NCBI GenBank assembly: GCA_964645585.1
Contig: CAZYAN010000012.1
Location: 12,048-76,047, forward strand
DNA from: DATGSL01 sp964645585
GTDB taxonomy: Bacteria > Verrucomicrobiota > Verrucomicrobiia > Opitutales > T3Sed10-336
DNA length: 64,000 nucleotides
Direction of reading: 5' to 3'
Position numbers and translations under genes: made by a program. Shown piece after piece: positions 17,253-24,615 of this stretch. The notes beneath the pieces are model-generated. The model saw only the letters and a program-made list of their open reading frames with translations, did no database searches and had not been told where the DNA came from. Numbering within the stretch: the stretch's first letter is position 1; each line of letters opens with the position of its first letter.

Positions 17253-18845
17253 ATGAAATCCTTCGTCATCGACATTCCCGTGCCTTCAATGGGGGCCACC
17301 GTCAATGAACTCACGCTGATCGACATTTTTGTTGAACCGGGTGCCAAAATGACTAAGGGGGAGCGAGTTGCCGAGTTCGAGAGCGATAAATCCGTTTTCG
17401 ATTTCGAAGCTCCGTGCGACGGAGAGGTTCAGGCTGTTTTTTGCCGCGCCGGAGATGTTGTCGCTGCCGACGGGCCGTTTCTGCGGGTCGGAACGGCCGA
17501 CGAGAGTTTGCGGCACCTCGAGGTTAAAGAAGAGACATCCGCGGAGACCGTTGTGGCGCAGGGAAAATCATCCGATGAAAAGGTCCTGATGAAAACTGCA
17601 GCGGCCCCGTCCGATCGCTCCGGAAGCCGCCCTTCCATTGCCAGCCGCCCGCGGCCGCCATCTCCTTCAGGCGGCGGGCGGCCTTCCCTCTGGACTCCGC
17701 GCGCGACGAAGATCGCCCGGGAAAACGGCATCGACCCGGGAACTGTCGAGATAACGGGAACCGGTCCCGGTGGTCGCGTATCGGGAGAGGATGTTTTGCG
17801 GTTTCTTGAGTCTCGCGCGTCGGCTTCGGTTGAGGCGCAGCCAGAATCTGGAGGGGCTGGCCAGACAGAGACGGTTTGCGTGGCTGGAATCGGTTACGCC
17901 ATCCCGAAGAATATCAGGTCCAACAAAGAGATTCTCAAAGCGTTTCCCGACATGACTGAGGAGGAGATCCTCCGCATCACCGGGATCGAGCAGCGGTATT
18001 ACGCTGGTGAAGACGAATCGGCGACGAGTCTCGCGAAAGTCGCGGTTACGCACGCGCTGGCGCAGGCCGGCATGGATGTTCGCGAAATCGACGGGATTAT
18101 CATGGCGACCATTTTGCCGGATCAGCCGGTTCCCAGCGCGGCGAGCGCGCTCGCTCGTGAGCTCGGCGTCCCGGCCGCGCTGGCCTTCGACCTCAATGCG
18201 GCCTGCTCTGGCTGGCTTTACGCGCTCGAACTTGGGCGTGCGCTGATCCGAGGAGGAAGCGCGCAAAAGGTGCTTGTCGTCACGGCTGAGCTGCTGTCGC
18301 GCATCACAAATCCCAAAGACCATGCGACGGCATTTCTTTTTGGCGACGGTGCCGGGGCTGCCATCTTGACGAGCGACGGCGGCGGGCACCGGTTACACCG
18401 GATGGCGCTGAGCGGTGATGCGGAGTATTTTGACGCGATCCAGCGTCCCGGAGGCGGGGCGCGGATGCTGCTGCCAAACCCGAAGAATATCGAGCAGTTT
18501 TACCTGTTCATGAACGGGCCGGTCGTTTTTAAACGAGCCGTAATCGCGTTTGCAGATATCATTGAGCAAACGCTGATCCGTCAAAAGATGTCGCCCGACG
18601 ATGTTTCCTGGATCGTGCCGCACCAAGCGAACGAGCGCATCCTCCGAGCGGTGAGCAAGCGGATCGGGATACCGTTTGAAAAGTTTGTTGTGACGATCGG
18701 CAAATACGGGAATACATCGGCCGCTTCGGTCTCAATGGCACTCGGCTGGGCCTCCGAAGAGGAAATTTTTGAGCCGGGCGACCGAATCATCTTCTGTTCG
18801 GTCGGCGCTGGCTTCACCTTTGCGGGCGGTTTGCTCGTTTGGTAG
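17253..18845 (+). CDS. Fusion of lipoyl domain, E3-binding domain and FabH-type 3-oxoacyl-ACP synthase III
   Basis: A 530-residue protein with three clear parts. Residues 1-82 are a biotinyl/lipoyl domain with the modification lysine at 46 in ESDKSVFDFEAP. After a Pro/Ser/Arg linker, residues 147-186 form a peripheral-subunit-binding domain (TPRATKIARENGIDP, then TGPGGRVSGEDVLRFL), as in E2 subunits of 2-oxoacid dehydrogenases. Instead of the E2 acyltransferase core, residues 207-530 are a thiolase-fold ketosynthase III with the complete triad Cys318 (AACSGW), His457 (PHQANERI) and Asn487 (GKYGNTSAASV). I infer that an acyl group carried on lipoyl-Lys46 could be passed to Cys318 and condensed with malonyl-ACP. 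No E1 or E3 gene lies in the window. Start supported by AGGAG 5 bases upstream. Confidence 0.9.
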   Translation: MKSFVIDIPVPSMGATVNELTLIDIFVEPGAKMTKGERVAEFESDKSVFDFEAPCDGEVQAVFCRAGDVVAADGPFLRVGTADESLRHLEVKEETSAETVVAQGKSSDEKVLMKTAAAPSDRSGSRPSIASRPRPPSPSGGGRPSLWTPRATKIARENGIDPGTVEITGTGPGGRVSGEDVLRFLESRASASVEAQPESGGAGQTETVCVAGIGYAIPKNIRSNKEILKAFPDMTEEEILRITGIEQRYYAGEDESATSLAKVAVTHALAQAGMDVREIDGIIMATILPDQPVPSAASALARELGVPAALAFDLNAACSGWLYALELGRALIRGGSAQKVLVVTAELLSRITNPKDHATAFLFGDGAGAAILTSDGGGHRLHRMALSGDAEYFDAIQRPGGGARMLLPNPKNIEQFYLFMNGPVVFKRAVIAFADIIEQTLIRQKMSPDDVSWIVPHQANERILRAVSKRIGIPFEKFVVTIGKYGNTSAASVSMALGWASEEEIFEPGDRIIFCSVGAGFTFAGGLLVW

Positions 18846-18850
18846 CGACG

Positions 18851-18869
18851 AGAAGCTGCCGCTGCTTCT
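18851..18869. terminator. Short hairpin between convergent genes
   Basis: agaagc (18851-18856) pairs with gcttct (18864-18869) around a 7-base loop, just after the ketosynthase stop and before the convergent gene ending at 18895. There is no U-tract in either direction, so termination is only suggested by position. Confidence 0.3.
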
Positions 18870-18894
18870 AAGAAAAGACGAAGAGCCAGTGGCG

Positions 18895-19188
18895 CTATCC
18901 GTTCCGCAGGGCGTTGACCAATTGCTCCTTGTTCATGTGGCTTCGGCCCTGAATGCCTTTTTCTTTCGCTCGATTGTAAAGCTCGTCACGGGTTCGCTCT
19001 TCGAGTGATCGGTTGGGATTGCCGGTGCCCTGGGATGTTTTTTGGGGAGTCCGGCCTTCGGTGCGCCGGCGCTTGTTTACCGTGCGTGCCGCGATTTCTT
19101 TAGCTCGTTTTTCCCGCACCCCGCGATCCTTGCTGCTCTCCTTGATGTGCTCGTACTGCCGTTCATCTTTGCGTGTCCATTTTGGCAT
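18895..19188 (-). CDS. Small basic RhoN-like protein
   Basis: The start MPKWTRKDERQY at 19188 is preceded by GGAAG 8 bases upstream; the longer frame is not supported. The 97-residue product is highly charged, with a Lys/Arg-rich middle (AARTVNKRRRTEGRTPQK) and a C-terminal helix-extended-loop-helix like the Rho N-terminal fold (SLEERTRDELYNRAKEKGIQ, then MNKEQLVNALR). Proteins of this build are often labelled 'plasmid stabilization protein' or 'Rho termination factor N-terminal domain protein'. They probably bind nucleic acid, but no role has been established. It converges on the ketosynthase gene. Confidence 0.7.
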   Translation of the reverse strand: MPKWTRKDERQYEHIKESSKDRGVREKRAKEIAARTVNKRRRTEGRTPQKTSQGTGNPNRSLEERTRDELYNRAKEKGIQGRSHMNKEQLVNALRNG

Positions 19189-19274
19189 CACGTGATCTTC
19201 CTTCCTTATGCACAAGATAGGAACGGAGCCTTCCGGCGCAAACCGGGCGCGCATTCAGAGTGCGGATCTCTCCG

Positions 19275-20711
19275 CTATCGGAACTCGTGAAACTCGCGAG
19301 GCGCATCCGCGTTATTGGATGTGCCCGCGGATCCGTCATCCAGCTCCAGCGGGTAGTGGAGGTGGAAAACTGTCCCGGTTTCGTCGGAACGAACGAGCGC
19401 GAGATCGGCCTCAAGGTTCTTTGCTAGACGCTGGCTGATCGCGAGCCCGAGCCCGCTGCCGCCGCTGCGGCCGCTTCTTCCGGCGGTGAAGAGATGAGGC
19501 CGGATCTCTTCCGGGATTCCCGGGCCCTCGTCGCCGATTTCAAAAGCGATCTCCGTCGGGCGGCGCATGATGTGGACCCAGATCCGTTTTCCAGCGGGCG
19601 TCAGAGCAACGGCGTTGTCGATCAGATTGACGAGGATCAGGAGGAGGATGTTTGCCGCGTGTCCCGGAAGGAGGGCTTCGCCGCTCCGTTTCTGTTCAAG
19701 ATGGAGGCCGGCGGCTGTCGCTTTTGGACGGAGCTTTTCGGCAAGCACGGCTTCGAGTTCCTCGAGGGTGAGTTGAAACGAAGTGGTCGCGTCCTGTTCT
19801 CGGAGAACCTCGACGACGTCATCAACGAGGGTCCGGATTTTGTTGGTCGCATCAGCGAGCTGCTTCCAGCTTTCCGGAGACGGTCCGCGAGTCAGCTCGG
19901 CATCGCGCGTTTGCAGAAATAGATCCAAGCTTGTAAGCGGATTGCGGATACCATGAATCAGATGGGACGTCACAGCGCCGACCGCTGATGTGCGCGCGGT
20001 GAGGGAAAGGTCCTGATTGGCCTTGATCAGGCGCCGGGTTTGCGCCATCAGGGCGCGGTGGGAGCGGGTGAGACGGATGAAGGCAAGGGCGGCCACTGTG
20101 ATGATTGCGGTGACACCGATTCCGAACGCTGTTCCGGCCTGGATAAGGAGGGTGCGGTCGAGTTGGGCAAATTCGTCATGCACCTGGCTGCCATCGATGA
20201 TGTATTGGATCATGGCGATGATCTGGCCGGTCGTCTGGTCGTGAAGAGGAATGACAATTTCTTCTAACGGAACCTGTTCGGTGACCTGCTCGCTCGGCGG
20301 TTCCTCAAAGAATGTTTGCAGGTCGGAGTGCGGGTCGAATTCGGCAATCGGCTCCCCGCGTATAAGCTGGGCCCGCTCCTGTGCCGACAGGACATCTTCC
20401 GGAACGTTGTAGGGGAACGAGAGGAGAAAGTCGCCGTGGAGATCGAAGAGGCGCACCGCGAGCACGCCGCGGAGTTTAGATGTTTGCAGGGCAATGCTTA
20501 GTTCGTCGAGCGGGGCCGCTTCATCGGTGATTTGCAGCATCCTCGCCACGGCCGCGAGAACGTGCGCGTCGCGGTCGAGAATCTGTTGGCGGATTTCACG
20601 GCGACTTTGCAGCGCAAGCACGAGGACGACCGCGGCAAATACCGCGGAAACGCTCCCAATCGCAAAGGACCAGGTTTTCCAAGAGGGCGCTTTTTCGACG
20701 GCTCCGCTCAT
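19275..20711 (-). CDS. Membrane sensor histidine kinase (NtrB-like)
   Basis: The start MSGAVEKAP at 20711 has AGGGG 5 bases upstream and lies 28 bases after the barrel gene, so it is the last gene of that operon. The 478-residue protein has a membrane segment at about 13-33, a periplasmic sensor region of ~150 residues with no recognised fold, a second membrane segment (about 195-220), the phosphoacceptor box HLIHGIRNPLTSL, an N-box (LVNLIDNAVALTP), and G-boxes DEGPGIPEEI and GGSGLGLAIS. It is probably the partner of the sigma-54-dependent regulator ending at 24616, which lies upstream on the same strand. That pairing is inferred from proximity and family. Confidence 0.85.
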   Translation of the reverse strand: MSGAVEKAPSWKTWSFAIGSVSAVFAAVVLVLALQSRREIRQQILDRDAHVLAAVARMLQITDEAAPLDELSIALQTSKLRGVLAVRLFDLHGDFLLSFPYNVPEDVLSAQERAQLIRGEPIAEFDPHSDLQTFFEEPPSEQVTEQVPLEEIVIPLHDQTTGQIIAMIQYIIDGSQVHDEFAQLDRTLLIQAGTAFGIGVTAIITVAALAFIRLTRSHRALMAQTRRLIKANQDLSLTARTSAVGAVTSHLIHGIRNPLTSLDLFLQTRDAELTRGPSPESWKQLADATNKIRTLVDDVVEVLREQDATTSFQLTLEELEAVLAEKLRPKATAAGLHLEQKRSGEALLPGHAANILLLILVNLIDNAVALTPAGKRIWVHIMRRPTEIAFEIGDEGPGIPEEIRPHLFTAGRSGRSGGSGLGLAISQRLAKNLEADLALVRSDETGTVFHLHYPLELDDGSAGTSNNADAPREFHEFR

Positions 20712-20739
20712 CGTTGCCCCTATTTCGATCACATTTTTT

Positions 20740-21948
20740 TCACAATTGCCATCCCAGACCGACGGTCCAAGTGTCGACGGAGTATTCCTCGGGAGCATCC
20801 CGGGATTCGACAAAATCCCGCGAATACGTGAGAAACACCTCGATCTGTTCGCCCAGTGCGCGCCGCACCTCAAACGTCAGTCCCGCATTCTCGCGCCGTC
20901 GGCGCGAACCTTCCTGTTCAACTCGCTGAACGCCATACCGGTATTGTGAGAAACGCGCGGTTGCTTCGACCAACCAAAGCTTGTTATCCCAAGCAATTCC
21001 TTGGCGAAGTGAGAACCGATCGTAGGAATAGTAATTGGAAATCGCATCGCGAACCAGATCGATTCCGGCGACGGTCGAACTGCTCCAGTGCCCGGATTCC
21101 CCCCAAACCTGCCGAATCCCGAACTCCCAGGCATACTGGTGCTGCCTCGCCTTCTTGTTATTGATCACGCTGGCGTCGTCGCGGAACGCACGGCGATCGT
21201 CATCGCTTCTGTATGTGTAGTCAAATCCGGCGGTGAACTTGGTTTGCCCAGGTTCCCAGCTGATTTTGACCCCGGCGCCGGTCTCCCAGAAGGCACTGAC
21301 ATTTTTGTCCCGGGGCAGATGGCGACTGACAATCGGGCCTGTTTCGAGGGACAAGTTGTCGCGCCGCAGCAGGCGAAGAACCGGCCGGAAACCGGCACCG
21401 ATGGCGCGCAAACGCAGGCGCTCGCGTTCTCCGTCCGTCATTTCAACTTCGAGGACTTGGTCGAGGTAATAGACCTGAAGCGGAACCGAGATCGCGTAGA
21501 GGGCCGAAGGCGATCGGTCGTAACGGACCACCAGTGCCACAAATGTGTCATTGGGCAGGCCGGATTCGAACTCGAGATGTTGCGAACTCACCAGCAGCGA
21601 GAGTGAATCCAAGCTTCCGAGCCGGATCAGGGAAGCATCGAATCCGCCCAGGAGGAACGCGCCGCCTTCTTCACCGGAGGGTGCGAGAAAAACATTGTCA
21701 CGATAACCGGCGCCGGCGGAGAGGCTTACCGATTTGTCCCAGATTATTTCAAAGGCTGGCTGCAAGAGCGCATCCAGGTCGAGCGTTCCGAGGTCATCAC
21801 CGCGCAGCCAGCCTTCAAGAAAGTCATCGCCGGCTGAGGGTGCGGCATCGTTCGGTTGTGGTTCGGCGGCGAGAGATTGGGAAGCGCGGCAGATCGGCGG
21901 AGAGGTGAGCAGGACGAACCAGAGGAGGTTGAGCGCGAGCCGTTTCAT
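20740..21948 (-). CDS. Predicted outer-membrane beta-barrel protein
   Basis: The start MKRLALNLLWFVLLTSPPI at 21948 gives a signal peptide and lies 19 bases after the propeller gene. The mature ~380 residues are built of alternating strands rich in aromatic and small residues: SLSAGAGYRDNVFLAPSG, SLLVSSQHLEFESG, KFTAGFDYTYRSDDDRR and WLVEATARFSQYRYGVQR. It ends with a barrel-like strand, WTVGLGWQL. This is the pattern of an outer-membrane porin or surface barrel; no named family was recognised and strand number was not counted. Its operon partners (secreted propeller, secreted coiled coil, kinase) suggest a regulated surface complex. Confidence 0.65.
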   Translation of the reverse strand: MKRLALNLLWFVLLTSPPICRASQSLAAEPQPNDAAPSAGDDFLEGWLRGDDLGTLDLDALLQPAFEIIWDKSVSLSAGAGYRDNVFLAPSGEEGGAFLLGGFDASLIRLGSLDSLSLLVSSQHLEFESGLPNDTFVALVVRYDRSPSALYAISVPLQVYYLDQVLEVEMTDGERERLRLRAIGAGFRPVLRLLRRDNLSLETGPIVSRHLPRDKNVSAFWETGAGVKISWEPGQTKFTAGFDYTYRSDDDRRAFRDDASVINNKKARQHQYAWEFGIRQVWGESGHWSSSTVAGIDLVRDAISNYYSYDRFSLRQGIAWDNKLWLVEATARFSQYRYGVQRVEQEGSRRRRENAGLTFEVRRALGEQIEVFLTYSRDFVESRDAPEEYSVDTWTVGLGWQL

Positions 21949-21967
21949 ACAGCCTGGCTGGATGCAG

Positions 21968-23479
21968 TCACAGGCGGGTGATGAGCAGTCGGAAGAATCC
22001 GCGGTCTTTTCCTGGAGGCGCGTCACTCCGCCAAGTTTGGACGGCGGCCGGTTGTCCGATCAGTTCGTGATCAACGTCGATCCAGGTGACCAGATCTTCC
22101 GAGAATTGCGGCCGCCATTGAAGATCGCCTTTTCGCAGGTCCGCGAAAAATTGAAAGGCTTCACCGAAAACCGTCATCTCGAGTTCAGGGAGGAGCTGGA
22201 GATCGGAGGAGTCGAGGGTCCCGCTGAAGGCGTACGCCAAAAGATTTGGAATGCCGGTTCCCGAAGGATCCGCAAGCGGCTCTTGTTCAGGAAGAGCGAG
22301 GTCGGGAAAGCTTGCGATCCAATCGTGATAATATCTTTCGGACAAACCGTCACGGTTTCTCCCGGAACCGAATGCCGGCCAGGTGGAAACGGCGAGCCCG
22401 CTGGTCGTCTCAAAGGCATAGAGATTGCCATCGCGGCTCCCGATATAGACAATGCCGTTTGGCGCCAGCATCGGTGAGGAATCACTTGGCCCTCCTATAG
22501 CGATCCTCCAATTGAGCGTTCCGTCGGATCGCACCGAATACAGGTATCCATCGCGGGACGCAAAAAATACATCGCCATCCGCGCTCACTGCCGGTGAGGA
22601 ATAGACCGGTCCATCGGCCGCATAAGGGGGCCATTTCAACGTGCCGTTCGCCGGATCGAACGCGTAGAGATGATTGTCGCCGGAGCCGACGTAGACCGTG
22701 TCATCCGGGCCGATGGCGGGAGAGGAATCGACGAGACCGCCGGTCGTGTATTCCCAGATCAAGAATCCACCTGTTGAAAGCGCCAGAAGGCGGTCGCCCG
22801 CGCCGATGAAAATGATGCCCTCCTGTCCGATCGCCGGCGAGGAGAAGACGATGTCTTCCGCATAATAATTCCAGAGCAAGGTTCCGCTCGAATCGACGGC
22901 ATAGATGTACCCATCCCAAGAGCCAAAATAAATCGCGTCTTCAGATTCCGAATACGCAGGAGAGGAATCGATCCACCCGTCGGTAGGAAAGGACCAAACC
23001 ATCCCGCCGTCGGGCGCAATCGCATAAACGGAAAAATCTCCTGAGCCGACGTACACCGTTCCATCCGGGGCAATGGTCGGCGAGGAAAAGATGAAATTCG
23101 CGGTGGGAAACGGTGAAGACCAAACGGGGGTCCCCTCAAAGTCGAAAGCGTGGAGATTAAAATCCCAATCGCCGATATAAACGGTGCCGTCTGGATCGAC
23201 GGCTGGCGTGGAATCGATCGAGAACGCGGGGCTCGACGGTGCTGTCCAGCGCTGGGAGCCGTCCGGGTTGATCGCATGAAGGAACCCGTCGTCGGATCCG
23301 ACATAGAGGGTGCCGTCCCAAGCGAGTGCAGGGGATGAATCGATTTTTCCACCCGCTTCGGTGTAGGTCCACACGGAGGCCGGATCCGCGCGGAGCGGAA
23401 AGGGCCGTCCGGCCGCGGCGAGCACGATAGCGGCGATTGTGACAAGACAGAGAAAACGCGCGGACGGGTGACCGACCAT
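21968..23479 (-). CDS. Secreted eight-repeat PQQ-like beta-propeller with C-terminal module
   Basis: The start MVGHPSARFLCLVTIAAIV at 23479 gives a signal peptide; a longer frame adds only a low-complexity leader. The 503-residue protein has eight tandem repeats of about 40 residues, each beginning with an 'SSPA'-type turn and containing a 'VYVGSGDNHLYAFDP'-type strand pair and a closing Trp (for example SSPAIGPDDTVYVGSGD). This predicts an eight-bladed PQQ/YncE-like propeller. The last ~110 residues are the module seen elsewhere in this window (DPSGTGIPNLLAYAFSG, FSEDLVTWIDV, FFRLLITRL). Residues that would bind PQQ in dehydrogenases were not identified, so a structural or binding role is more likely than catalysis. 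Confidence 0.75.
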   Translation of the reverse strand: MVGHPSARFLCLVTIAAIVLAAAGRPFPLRADPASVWTYTEAGGKIDSSPALAWDGTLYVGSDDGFLHAINPDGSQRWTAPSSPAFSIDSTPAVDPDGTVYIGDWDFNLHAFDFEGTPVWSSPFPTANFIFSSPTIAPDGTVYVGSGDFSVYAIAPDGGMVWSFPTDGWIDSSPAYSESEDAIYFGSWDGYIYAVDSSGTLLWNYYAEDIVFSSPAIGQEGIIFIGAGDRLLALSTGGFLIWEYTTGGLVDSSPAIGPDDTVYVGSGDNHLYAFDPANGTLKWPPYAADGPVYSSPAVSADGDVFFASRDGYLYSVRSDGTLNWRIAIGGPSDSSPMLAPNGIVYIGSRDGNLYAFETTSGLAVSTWPAFGSGRNRDGLSERYYHDWIASFPDLALPEQEPLADPSGTGIPNLLAYAFSGTLDSSDLQLLPELEMTVFGEAFQFFADLRKGDLQWRPQFSEDLVTWIDVDHELIGQPAAVQTWRSDAPPGKDRGFFRLLITRL

Positions 23480-23540
23480 GCTGGGGATGTTTGGGATGTT
23501 GGGGAAACGCCGCAAGTTCAAATGGGCATCCCGGGCATTC

Positions 23541-23628
23541 CAAGCGAGAACCCTCCGCGCCGAGGCACCGGATCCAGAGGAAGAATCTTTGTTCTTCTCT
23601 GGACGGCGGTCCCGGCGCGGAGGGCTTG
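23541..23628. promoter_or_regulatory. Long imperfect hairpin in the leader of the propeller gene
   Basis: A bulged stem spans 88 bases: caag (23541) with cttg (23625), ccctccgcgccg (23551-23562) with cggcgcggaggg (23613-23624, perfect over 12 bases), and tccagaggaagaa (23573-23585) with ttcttctctgga (23592-23603, one bulged base) around a 6-base loop. It lies 62 bases upstream of the propeller start and 55 bases after the coiled-coil stop. No T-run follows the stem on either strand. It may be an mRNA-processing or stability element that sets the ratio of the two genes, or a repeat insertion. Confidence 0.6.
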
Positions 23629-23682
23629 CAACCGAATCACTATGAAAAAGATCCCGTAAAAAAAGCGATGGGTCCGCGCGGC

Positions 23683-24339
23683 CTAGTCCTTGTCGCGGCG
23701 CGTCTCCCGGTCTTGGATCACCGTATCGCGAATGGCCCGGGCCTGTTCGCGCTGCTGGGCGATAAACTGTTCGCGGAGGGCCGCGAGGGCGTCCTTGATT
23801 TCCTGTCCGGTCTTTCCTTCGCCAAGGAGGGTGTCGCGGAGTTGACGCATCTGGTCGAGGTGGCTGTTTCGCGCGTTCCGGAAATTTTCGAGATGTTCGC
23901 GAATTGCCTGGGAGGGAGGCTCAGCCCGGGGACGGTTTGGATCGGGCGCGATATTTGGAATCGGAAGATCGCCGGGAATAACCAGTTCCGCGGCGGACTC
24001 CCGAATATCCTCACTGAGCTCGCGGAGATTGCGGATCGCCTGGAGGTTCGCCGGGTTTCCTTCAAATTCTCGGATCTTCGCGCGCCGCTGGTCGGGCGTC
24101 AGATCGCGCAGTGTCTTCGCGAATTCCTGCCGGCTCGAGAGTAGTTCCGCTCGCTGGCTTTGGTATTCTTCGATCTGGAGCTGAAGGTCGAGCGGGATAA
24201 CATCGAGGATGTCGTCGAGGAGCCCTCCCAGTAAACCGGTTGCTTCCGGCTCCGTCTGAGCGCGCACCGGCAAAGCGGCGACGGCAAAGAGGATGCTCGC
24301 GCTGGCAAAGACGGACAAAGTTGGGATCCGTGTTTTCAT
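23683..24339 (-). CDS. Secreted coiled-coil protein, first gene of the sigma-54 operon
   Basis: A 218-residue protein with a signal peptide (MKTRIPTLSVFASASILF, cleavage likely after VRAQ). The rest is almost entirely charged helix: LQIEEYQSQRAELLSSRQEF, LRDLTPDQRRAKIREFEG, then, after a Pro-rich break (LPIPNIAPDPNRPRAEPP), AIREHLENFRNARNSHLDQM and AALREQFIAQQREQARAI. No family was recognised. It resembles periplasmic coiled-coil proteins such as Skp-like chaperones only in composition. A near-consensus sigma-54 promoter lies immediately upstream, and the propeller, barrel and kinase genes follow on the same strand. Confidence 0.7.
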   Translation of the reverse strand: MKTRIPTLSVFASASILFAVAALPVRAQTEPEATGLLGGLLDDILDVIPLDLQLQIEEYQSQRAELLSSRQEFAKTLRDLTPDQRRAKIREFEGNPANLQAIRNLRELSEDIRESAAELVIPGDLPIPNIAPDPNRPRAEPPSQAIREHLENFRNARNSHLDQMRQLRDTLLGEGKTGQEIKDALAALREQFIAQQREQARAIRDTVIQDRETRRDKD

Positions 24340-24357
24340 CAGTAGCTCTATCGCTGT

Positions 24358-24373
24358 AGCAGAGGTCGTGCCA
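24358..24373 (-). promoter_or_regulatory. Near-consensus sigma-54 promoter
   Basis: Read on the minus strand the site is TGGCACGACCTCTGCT, which fits TGGCACG-N4-TTGCW with a single mismatch and correct -24 GG / -12 GC spacing. Transcription would start near 24348, only about 9 bases before the coiled-coil ATG at 24339, so the leader is very short. The gene just upstream encodes an NtrC-type activator. Confidence 0.6.
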
Positions 24374-24449
24374 ATTTCACGGAATATTGTAAGATGTTTA
24401 TGCAGGCTAGGTTATAATTTCACACGCGAGCCTCGATCAAACGCTTTGT

Positions 24450-24521
24450 GGGAAGTGTTTCCCAGGTTAGAGGTGCTGTTGGGTAAAAATCCCCAATTTC
24501 GGCTCGGTGGTCGGAACCGAC
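24450..24521. promoter_or_regulatory. Candidate upstream activator sites for the sigma-54 promoter
   Basis: Two dyads lie about 95 and 155 bases upstream of the promoter: gggaagtgtttccc (24450-24463, GGGAA-N4-TTCCC) and gtcggaaccgac (24510-24521). This is the distance range used by NtrC-family enhancer-binding proteins. The two dyads are not alike, so at most one may be the regulator's site. No gene was found in 24340-24615. Confidence 0.35.
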
Positions 24522-24615
24522 AAAAACCGTTTTTTGAAATCGTTGTGTTCGGCGGGTTCATTTCCGAAAACTGTTTCGCACAATCGCGCTAACAGTTCAA
24601 GCTAGGGTTTTTACC

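Noticed and set aside
22400..23400. Regularly repeated DNA as a CRISPR array
   Set aside because: The period of about 120 bases comes from coding repeats of the propeller; units are not identical and there are no unique spacers.
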